NCBI GenBank assembly: GCA_018466975.1
Contig: CM031557.1
Span: 2,294,001 to 2,358,000 of the forward strand
DNA: 64,000 bases
Source of the DNA: Sparassis latifolia
Lineage: Eukaryota; Basidiomycota; Agaricomycetes; Polyporales; Sparassidaceae
Direction: 5' to 3'
Within the stretch, counting starts at the first letter, position 1; every line of letters begins with the position of its first letter. Both the position numbers and the translations under genes were made by a program. Under the pieces are notes generated by a model. That model was not told the origin of the DNA, made no database searches, and saw only the letters and a program-made list of their open reading frames with translations. Below are positions 21,757 to 32,619 of the stretch, one piece after another.

Positions 21757-22290
21757 ACAGGGCGCAAAAAAAATTTACCACCATTCCATGTCACCTCGGT
21801 TACAGTACCTCGTGCTACTTCCGCAATGTTGTCTAGCGACCACTCTTTATTGAAGCCAGGCTGGCTCTGTAGCACACGGGAGTCAAGTTGATCACGTCTC
21901 GAGGGTGCTATTTCTTATCTATAGCACATGCTTGCACACTTACATTGTATTTCTTAGAGGCCTTATGGCGTACGGTTGACAAGCGAATTCAAGAGCTGCA
22001 CAACTCATCGCGACTTGACAAGAGTAGGAACTTTTTGCTGGACGTGGAGCGCTGAGTGAACACAGCGGGTTTTACATGCAAAATTCACGACGGTATGCAC
22101 AAAAATAGTATATAGAAGTCAAGAGGTTCATTTTTATTGCTCTAGATCAGAGTTCGGAGGCCCATGGCCACCTAAAGAAAGGAGAACACAAGCTAGGAAA
22201 GCTATCCCATGATAAGACCATTTGTGCGATGCTGATGTTTATCCATTCCCATCCCCCCATTCTCCCTGTCCCGTTTATAAACGGCTACCT

Positions 22291-22915
22291 TCAGCACAAC
22301 CCAGCAGATGAATACTCCTTGTGCTTGTTCCAGCCCATGGCGAAGGTAAGCACTCTCGTGTCAATCGCGAGGCCTTTCTCCGCGTACTTGATGAGTTCGT
22401 CGTACAGATCGTCAAGTGCAACATGTTTGACCACAATATCTTCGTTATCCTGTAGATTCTGGACAGGAGGCTGGTCGCCTTCTTTAACGTCAGCCTCCAC
22501 GGTTGCAAACTGCAAATTGGCGGTGCTCATGCCAGGGTCGGCAACAGCGGTAGGAGTGGTGTGGACGACACGGCCCCCGTCGTATCCTACCTCCTCTTTG
22601 AACTCTCGAATAGCTGCATCCTGAGGCGTCTCTCCAACTTCGATAAGGCCCGCGGGCCATTCGATGCAGTCGGCCTCTGTCAGTGGCCGGTACTGGATCA
22701 CAAGTGCCATAGCAGGGGGATGGTTGGGTCGACGAATGATGTTGGGGATGAGGACGGCATCAACGCCACTGGCACCACGAAGGCTTGCGTGAAGCGGTTG
22801 TCCAGGGGTGTTCCTTTCCATCTCTTCCCACATAGGTGATATTGAGGAGCTCAACCTTGAATGACTTGGGAGTCAAGTTCTCGGTATGAAGGATGAATGG
22901 GGTAGGTGAAGCCAT
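22291..22915 (-). pseudogene. Nudix hydrolase (ADP-ribose pyrophosphatase-like) with one frameshift
   Basis: The minus-strand start MASPTPFILHTENLTPKSFK (ATG 22915) leads to VELLNITYVGRDGKEHPW, which fits the N-terminal part of NUDT5/Ysa1-type ADP-ribose pyrophosphatases. After about 45 codons the frame changes near 22778-22782. The next frame carries SGVDAVLIPNII, then RPLTEADCIEWPAGLIEVGE and the full Nudix box (GLIEVGETPQDAAIREFKEEVGY, matching G-x5-E-x7-REUXEEXGU), and ends at 22291. Removing one T in CCTTCG joins the two frames smoothly; no plausible intron does. Members of this family split ADP-ribose or related nucleotide sugars to AMP. No copy of the shared element was found upstream. 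The frameshift may be real or a base-calling error. Confidence 0.75.
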
Positions 22916-23140
22916 TGTGAAGTAAAGAGTAGAAGAGTTCTCTAGGTAGAAATTTGAACAGTTCGTCTGTGCGTGAAGTTGAGAGGAGGAGGTGGTGCGA
23001 TGAGGAATGGCCATTTCTCAGAAAGCGGTGGACCTGCGGCATTTATACTTGTGAGCAGCAATATTGAATGCAGGCAGCCGTCTACGCACCGAGGCAGCTT
23101 TGTGTAAGATCAGCCTGAGCTGTCTCTTCTAATTTTAGAT

Positions 23141-23162
23141 CTCCTCCTCCTCCTCCTCCTCC
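23141..23162. repeat. CTC trinucleotide microsatellite
   Basis: Seven CTC units, about 225 bp upstream of the Nudix gene. Confidence 0.9.
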
Positions 23163-23623
23163 GGCTGAGTAGAGCCCAGAAGCCAGGAGACCCTTGTCTA
23201 CTAGTTCGCCGGCGGTGGCTCAAAGGAGATCCACCATATCTGCAGCACGGAGATCCGCCGGATCCACCGATCCATTAGTCGAACGAACATAGCAGCGCTC
23301 AATCTTACTGCATCACAAAGGATGCAATGGCACAGTCACTACCAGCAGAGACCGGCCTTGTCAACCCAGCTATTAGACAGGTCGGCTTACCGCCAGACCT
23401 GCTCGCAGCCTTGGTTGAAAATCTTTCCAGGGATTCTGCATAGCAGGCTGCAGGTGGACTACGCGGTGGTGGCTGATTCGTACATGCATCGCTGAGGCAA
23501 GTCACGCTGAGACCACTCTGCATAAACATTTTTCAATGGCGTTGTTGCCTGGAACGAAGTGGCGCTACGAGCGGAATACAACCAAGTACGCTGGCCAATC
23601 GAGTAGAAGTACTCGGCATGCTA

Positions 23624-23664
23624 GCTGGCTGGCTGGCTGGCTGGTCGATTTTTCGATAACATTA
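23624..23664 (+). promoter_or_regulatory. Shared upstream element, apparently without a gene
   Basis: Five GGCT units, then GATTTTTCGATAACATTAG. No plus-strand gene was found before the next copy at 23889. Confidence 0.6.
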
Positions 23665-23888
23665 GTGTGAATTGTAAGCTCAGTGCAATGCACTTTCGCC
23701 AATCTTGCAACATAATTGACTCCTTGGGCTGTCCATTTGCGGTATTCGAAGGCAACTTCACAGCCGAACGAGCTGATACTCCCTAAGATACAATGTCTCC
23801 ACAGCCACACATTCGCCTATCCCCCGCGCTCTATCAACAGTGCACGTGAGCCTACTCAGGAGCTCGCTCGTCCAAGCCACCAAGGCGA

Positions 23889-23919
23889 CTAGCTAGCTGG
23901 CCAATACTCGATAACATTA
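23889..23919 (+). promoter_or_regulatory. Diverged element upstream of the Cys-rich gene
   Basis: CTAGCTAGCTGG, spacer, then CTCGATAACATTA. It lies 357 bp before the ATG of the Cys-rich gene, a spacing close to that of the NADAR gene (348 bp). Confidence 0.45.
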
Positions 23920-24169
23920 ATGACGCGAAAATTCTTTGAGGTACCTCTGAGTCAGCCACCTACGTGAAAAGATACATTCATAGGTGACCCATCAGTTGTA
24001 ATCACGCAGTTTGGATCAGCTTAGCCGGTGCAGCTTGGGGAATGCCCCAAGAGCACTAAGCATAGCCTGTGATGCAGCAGTCCTCTTAGCGGGTGAGACC
24101 ATATGCAGATCAGGCTGCGGTAGGCGTCCAATCTCATCAAGCCAGCTCAGTAGCTTGACACGTGGTAGA

Positions 24170-24181
24170 GCATATAAATAA
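24170..24181 (+). promoter_or_regulatory. TATA box of the Cys-rich gene
   Basis: GCATATAAATAAG, about 100 bp before the proposed ATG at 24276. Confidence 0.5.
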
Positions 24182-25022
24182 GCATCTTTCCCTGCTGAGT
24201 GCCGGCAGCTTTTCCCCTCTTGTCACGTCTTCTGAATCGACCCACATTCAGATGCAGGCTACCAACACACGGTGAATGCCGATTGCTACGCTGGTATGAT
24301 ACTTCTGGTCAACTTCTAGGTTACAGCTACTACAGCATTTTCTCATGGGGCACTTCGGCGGATATCATAGGGTTCGACGGATGGTGAAATTTACTTGATC
24401 ACGACTGGGCATGCTCCATTCTCCATGAGTCTTAAAAAGGGCCAATTTCTACACAATGGCTGGGTTATATGGTATGTAATGGATCTGCACCTACTTTTGT
24501 TTGCTTTCGATGAACGATGCTGATGCAGGAGTTGCTCTAGCAGACGGTGCAAGTCTTATTACGAGGAAGACGAATACGCGTGCAGCCATGTTATCAAGAG
24601 AGGGAAGAAATTCGATTCCTGTGGATGTGACACAGATGGGTTCCGCTGGCTTAGCATAAAGACCAACGTGCATCCAGCGAGGCCATGTGGCGGATGCATC
24701 CGTAGCGGGGACTGGGTTCTCGGTGCGGACAACGAGTGGCGGATGAGCGAGTGGTAAGTCTACACTCCCGTCGAAATTCCAAGACTGCTCACTGACGCGA
24801 CTTGCCAGCCGATATTGCATCGTTGGGGCTTATTCACTGTCCTGTCCATCGTGTTCGAGGGTCACTATCACCGACAAAGTCTGTGATGCAGCCACTGGTG
24901 GCCCAGGGTCTTGTGGAAGACCTCCTCAACGACCGCTTGCTCCGGTCCCACGAGATAAGATGTGCAGAGACTGCAAGTGCATGAGCAATCTCGAGGAACA
25001 GTTTCGTGGTTTCGTTTTCGAC

Positions 25023-25027
25023 CAAGG
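25023..25027. repeat. Target-site duplication, left copy (CAAGG)
   Basis: CAAGG directly before the left LTR. The same five bases follow the right LTR at 30245-30249. Confidence 0.9.
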
Positions 25028-25313
25028 TGTTGAAGACTAGACACGGACTGAATCAGTCCCTCAATCCGATGTCAATAGCAAAAGGACTCAGTTATCTACC
25101 TAGACACGGACTGAATCAGTCCTACAGGTAGATCAGCATGAGTAACTAATGTATAGTATAGGAATGTAGCTTACCCTCAATCCGATGTCAATAGCAAAAG
25201 GACTGAGGGAAACAAAACGTGTAGCGAGTGTGTATACTACGCGAGCGTCCGTGCCCGATTAGGAAACTAACTATGAAGGAGTGAGAGGACTACACGAAAT
25301 TGTATCTACAACA
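25028..25313 (-). repeat. Copia 3' LTR
   Basis: 286 bp. It differs from the other LTR only at two sites, both CpG in one copy and CpA in the other. It contains two internal direct repeats: GACACGGACTGAATCAGTCC twice, and a TCAATCCGATGTCAATAGC block twice. Confidence 0.95.
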
Positions 25314-25320
25314 CACCCCC

Positions 25321-28300
25321 TCAATGGAGTGAGAGTCCTAAATCAGAAACCATTTTGGAAAATGGCTCCTTGTCCAGGGGCTTGGTGAGTCCATCAGCAA
25401 TGTTTGCTGCAGTGGGACAGTGAACGACATTGAAGTTTCCATCTTGTATGCGCTCGCGGACGAAGTGGTGCTGTACATCGATGTGTTTGGTACGTCCATG
25501 GTGACGGGTATCCTTCGCAATGTCCTTGGCAGCCATATTGTCTGTTAGGAGTGCGGTAGGGGTTCCTCCGAGAGTGAGTCCAATTTCCGTGAGGAAACGC
25601 CGGTACCACAGTGCCTGTTTTGCGCCATAAGACAAGGCCATATATTCGCTCTCAGTTGATGATGAGGCAACGGTCGTCTGGCGTTTGCTGCTCCAGGCTA
25701 TTGATGAGTTGCCGAGCTGGAAAATGTATGCCGAGATGGAGCGTCGAGTGTCAACGTCGCGCGCCCAGTCCGCGTCCGTATAGCCGACCAATTCATTCGT
25801 GTCGCCTTCCTCGTCCGCAGTTCCCAATTCGAGGCGAAGGTCGCGAGTGCCCGCGAGATATCGAAGCACTCATTTCGCGGCTTCCCAATGCCTCTTGCTG
25901 GGATTGGCATTGAACTGCGCGAGGTGTGCACTGACAAACGCTACGTCAGGGCACGAGATGACCAAGATCCAGGTCAGGGCACGAGATGACCAAGATCCAG
26001 GTCAGGGCGCCAACAAGTTCGCAATACGGCCGTTTCTTCATCTCCGCGATCTCCTCCGGTGTCGACGGTGCATCGTGAACTGAGAGGTGCAGACTGGACT
26101 CCATGGGGGTTGGTACAGGAACACAATCCTCCATTTTGAAGCGTCTGAGAATGGTGGAGATGTACTGGCGGTGCGAGATGGAGACAGTATGTTCCTGGGG
26201 ATTGTCAATGAGTTCGAAACCCATCAACCAGTTGGGATTCTCCTCCTTCATCTCAAAGATACTGTGAAGCTGCTTTCAGACAGAAGCAAGCTCCTCTGCT
26301 GAGTTTGAGAAGCTGAGGGTATTGTCAACATGGATCGCCAGGATGGAATTCGCACCAGTTTCTGTACGACGAACATAGATGGCACTATCGCAGATCAGTC
26401 GATGGAATGAGATTGTTGACAGTTGGCCATCCATGTACTCGTTCCAGAGGTGGGATGACTGCCTAAGACCATACAAGCTGAGCAGTAAGCGACAAACACG
26501 TCCAGTACCGTCGTCAAATCTGACAGGCTGCTGCATATAAATGATAACGTCAACCTTGCTGTGCAAGAATGCGCCAGTCACGTCGTCCTGTCCACGATGC
26601 CATCCATGTGCAGCGGTGAGATGTAAGATCGCCCGAAGAGATTCGAGTCGAACAGTGGGGGAAAATGTGTCATTGAAGTCTATGCCGGGAATCTGTGAAA
26701 ATCCCTGTGCAACAAGTCGGGCTTTGTATCGTAGGATCTCGCCTTGTGGGCCGCGCTTGATAACGTATGTCCAGCGGTTGCCGATGGCTTTCCGGCCAGG
26801 TGGCAAGTCCTCGAGTACCCATGTACCATGCCTCTGCAGCATGTCAATCTCTTCGTGCATTGCTGTCCACCAGTTATCGGCCTCCGAGCACTTCGTCGCC
26901 TCACGGAAATTCATTGGTGTGTCCGTGCCAAATGCCGCCATATAGGCGACTTGCGCGACATCACCTTCGGGTGTCGTTGGGACTGTGGCGTCCTCTGGTA
27001 TGGGTTCTGGAGCTGTCCTCGCCTGTACCTTCATTTGTCTCCACAGTGTGCGTGCTTCCTTGATCGCCTTGTTGTGTGTCTTCATCGCCTGTTCTTGTGC
27101 CTGCTGTTTCTCGGCAGCTTGCTTGATCCAAGATGGGCGCGTGACACGTTCTGAACGTCGGAGATGTGCAGGAGCTGGCGCGGGCATTGGTGCTGGTGCG
27201 GGAGTACTGGCGGGAGTGGGTGCTGATGCAGTGGATGGCTGATTTTCGGGCGGTGTAGGGATTGGCGCTGAAGCTGGTGATGCCGAAGCCTGAGGAGTTG
27301 GAGGATGTGGTGGTGATGTCGCGGAAATTTCTCTGCCAACAGCCTTGTCAGGACTATTGCTTCGAGTGGACTTACTTGCGGTCACCCCCTCGCTCAAAGC
27401 AGGGTTTTGGTCATCATCATCGGGCATTGCTGGGACATTCTCATAAACAATAACATCTCGAGATACCATAAACTTGTGCCTCGAAGGGATCCAGATCTTG
27501 TACGCCTTCTGATTAGGTGCAAAACTGCAGAAAATGCCATCAAGCGAGTGTGCATCGAGCTTCTTTCGGGATTCGGGTGGAACGCGAACATGGCAGCGTG
27601 CTCCGAAAATGCGAAGGGTTGAGACATCTGGTTTCTGGCCATAGAATTTCTCGTTGGGCGTGGATTCAACCAGGGCTCTTGTAGGACTTCGATTGCGGAC
27701 AAGCGATGCATATGCATGGGCTTCAGGCCAAAAACCTGAGCTCATGTTCGCTTCTTGCAACATGCAGAGGGCGTGCTCATGTGTCGTCTGGTTATAGCGC
27801 TCGGCTACGCCATTCTGTGGTGGAGTGTGTGGAGTGGAAGTCTCGTGTTTAATCCCCTTCGATTTGAAATATGTCTGGAGGTCGTTGCCTATAAATTCGC
27901 CACCACCATCAGATCGAACGATCTTGACTTTCTTGTCAGAGAATGTCTCGAGGCGTGTGATCAAATCCTTGATCTCCGAAGTCGCATCGCTTTTGGCCTT
28001 CAGGAAAGCCTTCCATCCCTTGCGGCTGTAGTCATCAACGACAGCGAGTGTGTAGCGATAGCCGGTGATGGATAGGTCAAATGGTCCTTGAAGATCCATG
28101 TGGAGGCGATGGAGAATGCTTGTAGCACGATTGGTGGCTTGCTTCGGAAAGGGTGCTTGGTGATGCTTCCCCTTCGCATAGCCGTCGCATGGGCCAAGTG
28201 TCTCTATGGATTTCAGATTGAGTCCTGTGACAAGGGCGTGCTTTACCATGTATTGGAGACTGCCCTGTCCGATATGAGCAAGCCGGCGGTGCCAAAGCTC

Positions 28301-28731
28301 GCTATCAGATGGAGAAAGTTGGGCGGCGAATGAGATCTCAGAGGGATGGGAGGATGGAGGGGCGATTGCGCAGTCGAGTTCATATAAGTCACGTCGTCGC
28401 GCACCTTCCATGATAACCTTCCCATTCGAGTTCTGGACAGCTACCAGGCCATTCTGCTTGTGGATCGATAGTCCCTTCTGATCCATACGGCTCTCCGAGA
28501 TAATATTGTCACGTGCATCTGGGCAGTAGCATACATTTCGTAGCGTGACGATGTGCTGGTCTCCGCTATGAACGTGGCATAGGATGAGGATATCACCTCT
28601 CCCGTGCACCTCAAGTTGAGGTCCTGTCTTCCGAATGCCGCCGATTGTCTCGCTCGAAGGCGTGAATGTAACGAAGGCCGATTTCGTTCTGCAGATGTGA
28701 GTGGTAGATCCGCCGTCGAGAATTCAGGTGA
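25321..28731 (-). pseudogene. Copia pol: protease, integrase, reverse transcriptase, RNase H
   Basis: In minus-strand order the protease site ILDGGSTTHIC (near 28700) is preceded by a TGA where TGG is expected. The integrase zinc finger (H-x-H ... C) has Tyr in place of the second Cys (CDGYAKGK). The integrase core keeps its acidic residues (VVDDYS, RSDGGGEF ... PPQNGVAERYN). The RT keeps KARLVAQGF and DDVTGAFLHS, but the catalytic YVDD motif reads HVDN. A TGA follows (near 26275). A 28-bp tandem duplication near 25950-26005 shifts the frame, and a further TGA stands where AAKRVLRYL is normal (near 25870). RNase H/C-terminal sequences (TDADWA; SSSTESEYMAL; DNMAAKDIA) run to 25321. Confidence 0.9.
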
Positions 28732-29581
28732 ATCGGGAGGATGAGCCGGGTGCCGCCATGCACGAGAGATGGTCGGAGTCTTCTTTCGCCTCGTTCACTC
28801 GCTCCTTCCCCTTCGCATCCTGTTTCTCCGAATCCTTCTTCTCCTTCTTCTTACTACGTGGTCCCTTCCCCTCAGCTCCACCCCCTTTCGACCAGCAGTC
28901 CTTGATGTAGTGACCGGGCCGTTCACAATTCTTGCAGAAGGGGTCGCCTGGTTTGTATTCCTTCTTCGATCGCTTGCCGGACTGCTGCTTGGCATTGTAT
29001 GCTCGCGCTGTCGATTGCTAGTTCTGTCGTATGGCATATTCTTCCTTCAGACGTCGTTCGATCTCAGAAGATGTGTAGTACTGAGAAAGGCCAGAAAATA
29101 CGTAGTTCCAGGATTGTGGCATAGAGATTCGGATGAAACAAGCATAGAGGTCGTCAGGGATATTTCGGGACATGAGGATGAGATCTCGCCGGTACGCTTT
29201 CATCTTTGCAATATGAAGGGTCAGATCTTCGCCATCGGCATACTTCGTCGTGACGAGACTGGTGATAAGAAGTGTCCAGTCGGTAAGGGTTTCGCCTGCG
29301 AATAGTCGTCGCACTTCTTGCCAGACCTGTGCCGCGACCGTGAGGTGGCTGATCTGCGACACGACTTCCTCGGTCATATTCGACGCAAGTATGAGTCGGA
29401 CGCAGGCATTCGCGCACTTCCAGCGTCGCGCACGTGCCTCGTCGACATCCAGATCGGGCTCGGGAACTTCTCCGGTAGCGTACTCGAAGAGTTCGATAGT
29501 GTCGAGCGTTGATTCCATCGTCGTCATCCACGATACGTAGTTCGTCGGCGTGAGCTTGTGGGGGAGCTTTGTAAGGTTCAT
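28732..29581 (-). pseudogene. Copia gag with zinc knuckle, one internal stop
   Basis: The likely start is ATG 29581 (MNLTKLPHKLTPTNYVSWMT). The gag-like region (LKLT-type N-terminus, W-x-x-x-x-A-x-x-x-I-x-x-x-M spacing) runs to a TAG at 29018, where CAG would keep the frame. The same frame continues to a CCHC zinc knuckle, CKNCERPGHYIKDC (28896-28937), and a Lys-rich linker before the protease. An alternative minus-strand ATG further upstream (29815) gives an N-terminal extension of unclear value. Confidence 0.8.
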
Positions 29582-29958
29582 GTGCGAAGAGTGGTCGGTA
29601 TCCTTGTGCAGGGTCCAGTGCTCTGCTCTGCCTTCTCCCAAAGGCCTGTACCTCCTTCCGCCTGCGTTCGGGCTCGGCGTGGGCCATCTCGAAGGTGCCG
29701 CGGATCCGCGTGGTGAAGACTGCGCGTACAGATTTTCTCCGCTGCGCTGCGGTCTCGCGCATGGCCTGTGACCGCCGGTAGGCATGCCGGGTTCGTCCCA
29801 GTAGGCTCTGCGCAAAGGTGGAGGAGTCGGAGAGCGCCCGCGTGGCGACGAGCGTCCGCTCCAGGAGTTGCGTCATTCGCCGCTCATTGCGGTCTCGCGC
29901 GGGAGGTTCGGCTGGCGAGTCGAGTGCGCGTTTTAGCTGCCTCTCGGGGCTCGTAACC

Positions 29959-30244
29959 TGTTGAAGACTAGACACGGACTGAATCAGTCCCTCAATCCGA
30001 TGTCAATAGCAAAAGGACTCAGTTATCTACCTAGACACGGACTGAATCAGTCCTACAGGTAGATCAGCATGAGTAACTAATGTATAGTATAGGAATGTAG
30101 CTTACCCTCAATCCGATGTCAATAGCAAAAGGACTGAGGGAAACGAAACGTGTAGCGAGTGTGTATACTACGCGAGCGTCCGTGCCCGATTAGGAAACTA
30201 ACTATGAAGGAGTGAGAGGACTACACAAAATTGTATCTACAACA
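29959..30244 (-). repeat. Copia 5' LTR
   Basis: 286 bp. Internal repeats are as in the 3' LTR, and the end is followed by the CAAGG target duplication. Confidence 0.95.
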
Positions 30245-30328
30245 CAAGGCCCGCCATTACAAACACCCATGCCGGGTTTTCAAGTCCCATTCGTTAACCT
30301 TGGTTTTAACGGGATGCCAAGAAGATGA

Positions 30329-31011
30329 AGCCGGCGTTATTCAAACATGATCTAGATCCCCTGGGCTGGGTCTGCCCATACGGAATTATCGCCCAAGCTG
30401 CAGCAAGATGCAGTACTCAGTTATGCATCAAAACAAAGTCTTCTATGGTTTGCTACGGCGGGTTGGAGAGCTGGATGAGTCACATTGACCAGCTACGGAA
30501 ATAGCGCTAGAGGCAGATACACGCAGCTGTGCGTTGAACAGCTATGTCGACTGCTGCACGCTGCAGCCCCAGTTTGGAACTGCATTAATGATGCAATGAA
30601 CACCGTATTCAATAAAAACTATTTACGTTGCTCATAATCTTGGGTAGTCTTTTACTATGCAAAGGCAGCAATGATGCATGCTTCTACGCTTGCTACGACT
30701 CGAGACCTCCATTTGTGCAGGCCAATCTTAGCTCTTTACTTCTATCATGTCGCTAATCACACAATTGATTAGCTTCCGGCTATTTTAACCCTTCCTGAGA
30801 TCTCAGCAAGCTCGTGTGCTTGCATTAATGATGCTATGAATTGCGCACGCATTCCGCTGACTACACGCCAGAGATTGCTTTGGAGTACCAGCAGTGATAC
30901 GTGATGGAGGCTTAGGTTGGCTGCATAAAAGCCCAAGCAGAGCCTGAATTGCTTCCCTAGTCTTTGAGACTGAGTGCCGTTCGGCGATGAGCCAGGTGCA
31001 CAGCTGACCCA
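30329..31011. other. Non-coding stretch, nothing recognised
   Basis: Two minus-strand open frames cross the element at 31.0 kb but are shaped by the GGCT repeat. No gene is supported. Confidence 0.4.
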
Positions 31012-31076
31012 CTGGCTGGCTGGCTGGCTGGCTGGCCAATTTTCGATAACATTAGTGTGGATGTTGGCTGGCTGGC
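31012..31076 (+). promoter_or_regulatory. Shared upstream element with a second GGCT run, downstream gene unclear
   Basis: Five GGCT units, then AATTTTCGATAACATTAG, then GGATGTT and a second run of three GGCT units. Downstream ATGs open 41- and 49-codon frames only. Confidence 0.6.
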
Positions 31077-31489
31077 TGGTCTTGAACAAAATTAGCCAAA
31101 TGGGAAAACCTTTCCAGCATGAGTCATCATCCCCGGATCAATTTAGCGTTCCTTGCTGCCAGGCACCACCAATGGTGTCTAATTTCGACCTTTTTGATCA
31201 CGATCTCAACGGAGAGACTGATTAGGAGTGCCAAGACCCGCCTACGGCCTTGGTATATCCTCTGATCGATTACACCGACGAGATGTAGATGTTTATTAGC
31301 GCTTGCGTCATGCCCTCGGCGCACCGTGGAGCCGTCAGAGTCAACCGGGCTTAAAACGCGTTGAAGGTGAATGCAGGCAAGGCCGCCCCCATCACCACTA
31401 GGGCTGTTCGTGCGAAGTTAGCTTCATTCGTTTGGGCAGGTTAGCACAAGAGATATGGGAAGCTAAACAGAGAGAAAAAATTTGAAGTG

Positions 31490-32480
31490 GTAAGTCGATG
31501 AGTGGTGCTTATCGTGTACAGCCTCTTTTTTATCTTAAGAAGTCTTCGCCCCTCCAGTGATCTCTTTTTCACGTAACATAAGTGGTCGCTGAGCTTTTTG
31601 TGGAGCTAAGCAGGCAAGCATGGCATTCGCATAGTAGATACATAATAGTGGTTACTCCTGGTGCCGACTGACTCGGCGAGGTGCTCCTTTCATGCCTCCC
31701 GCGGGTACTCCCATTAGTCATTCTAAATTGCCAAAAGTTTTTATTACTCTCTTCTACTGCTCGTTTAATCGAGCCTCGTATCTAGCGGACTCGTAGGTAT
31801 AACCTCGCTTTTAATTCTTATTAGCTGTCAGCTCGCTATCCGGTTGCTTATTTTGCTAGCTTATCTACTATTTCGTTGCTTACGACATCTTTATATAAGA
31901 GGATCTATTATAGCTCCACCAATCTACCAGTGTTGTTTATATATTCGACCAGCTGTACAATCTTTTTAAGGCAGTATTAGCTTATAGAGTTCTTTAGTCG
32001 TTAGTATACTTATATAACGGCTTAGTTATCTATAAAATAGTTGTATATTAACTATAATATACAGTCTAGGGTCTATACCTACTAGCTTACCGATATAAAC
32101 TATACTAATCGTTCTGTGATCTAGGAAAGTCTAGGCCTCCTTCCCTATCTAAGAATATTATGTCGACACGCCTATTAGACTGTTGATCTCGCTGCTACTT
32201 ATATAGGGGATAGTATAGTTAGTCTGTTTTCTGGCGGTTTAACTTATTATTTTATCATATTGCTTCGTTGTTTTCTCGCTGTTCAGGGTAATATAGCCTT
32301 CGATCAGTTGCTACTATGGCGGGATTAAGGATAGGACGCGTGGCTCGATCGATATAGATCTGTTGAAGCCCCTGACGTCTCCGATCTTCTTTATTATTGC
32401 CTCTATGCGCTGAAAAGGGCTTTCAGAGTGGTATCTCTGCTCCTAGCCAGTCTTTTGTAGAGCCGTTCTCTGGATGCATT
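31490..32480. repeat. TA-rich decayed stretch (possible old transposon)
   Basis: About 1 kb very rich in TA dinucleotides and stop codons in all frames, clearly different from the GC-balanced flanks. Phrases such as CTTCTACTGCTCGTTTAATC and TCTAGCGGACTCGTAGG suggest former coding sequence converted by C-to-T changes. The stretch has no visible ends. A similar short stretch lies at 14980-15180. Confidence 0.4.
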
Positions 32481-32619
32481 TGATTTTCTCGTGTACCCCT
32501 GACCATGTATGCAGTGGTGGCTCAGGAGGCCAGTCGTATCACGCGTGTCCATGCAAGAGGCTGGGGACAGGGCAAAGTATCATACGGTGTCGACTACTAT
32601 CAGACGAGGCGGGTCGCCT

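Larger units (their letters stand above)
25028..30244 (-). mobile_element. Ty1/copia LTR retrotransposon, complete but dead
   Basis: The element is 5,217 bp and reads on the minus strand. It has 286-bp LTRs (25028-25313 and 29959-30244) starting TGTTG and ending CAACA, and a 5-bp target duplication. A GGGGG-containing polypurine tract lies just inside the 3' LTR (25314-25322). The primer-binding site inside the 5' LTR (29958 downwards, GGTTACGAGCCCCGAG) looks like the complement of a tRNA anticodon arm, which would suggest half-tRNA priming as in Drosophila copia; that is inference. Gene order is gag, protease, integrase, RT, RNase H, the copia order. The internal region carries four in-frame stops and one frameshift, so it cannot move by itself. 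The LTRs differ at only two positions. Confidence 0.95.
24276..30328 (+). pseudogene. Cysteine-rich gene of five exon pieces, last exon split by a copia insertion
   Basis: Exons are 24276-24293, 24371-24471, 24529-24753 and 24809-25027; after the retrotransposon (25028-30244) and one target-site copy (30245-30249) the frame continues at 30250-30328. Introns are 77, 57 and 55 bp with GTATGA/GTATGT/GTAAGT donors. All junction phases agree (0, 2, 2), and the codon cut by the element is completed by the first base after the duplication. The joined frame would be 213 codons ending in TGA. The protein is rich in Cys, with pairs such as CGC, CGGC, CPSC and CRDCKC that could bind zinc; it contains GWVIWSC and GDWVLGADNEWRMSEC blocks. 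No signal peptide is evident. The protein family is not recognised. The first 18-bp exon is the least certain part. Confidence 0.75.

Noticed and set aside
24491..24820. 109-codon minus-strand ORF
   Set aside because: It lies over the Cys-rich plus-strand exons, which have consistent splice phases.
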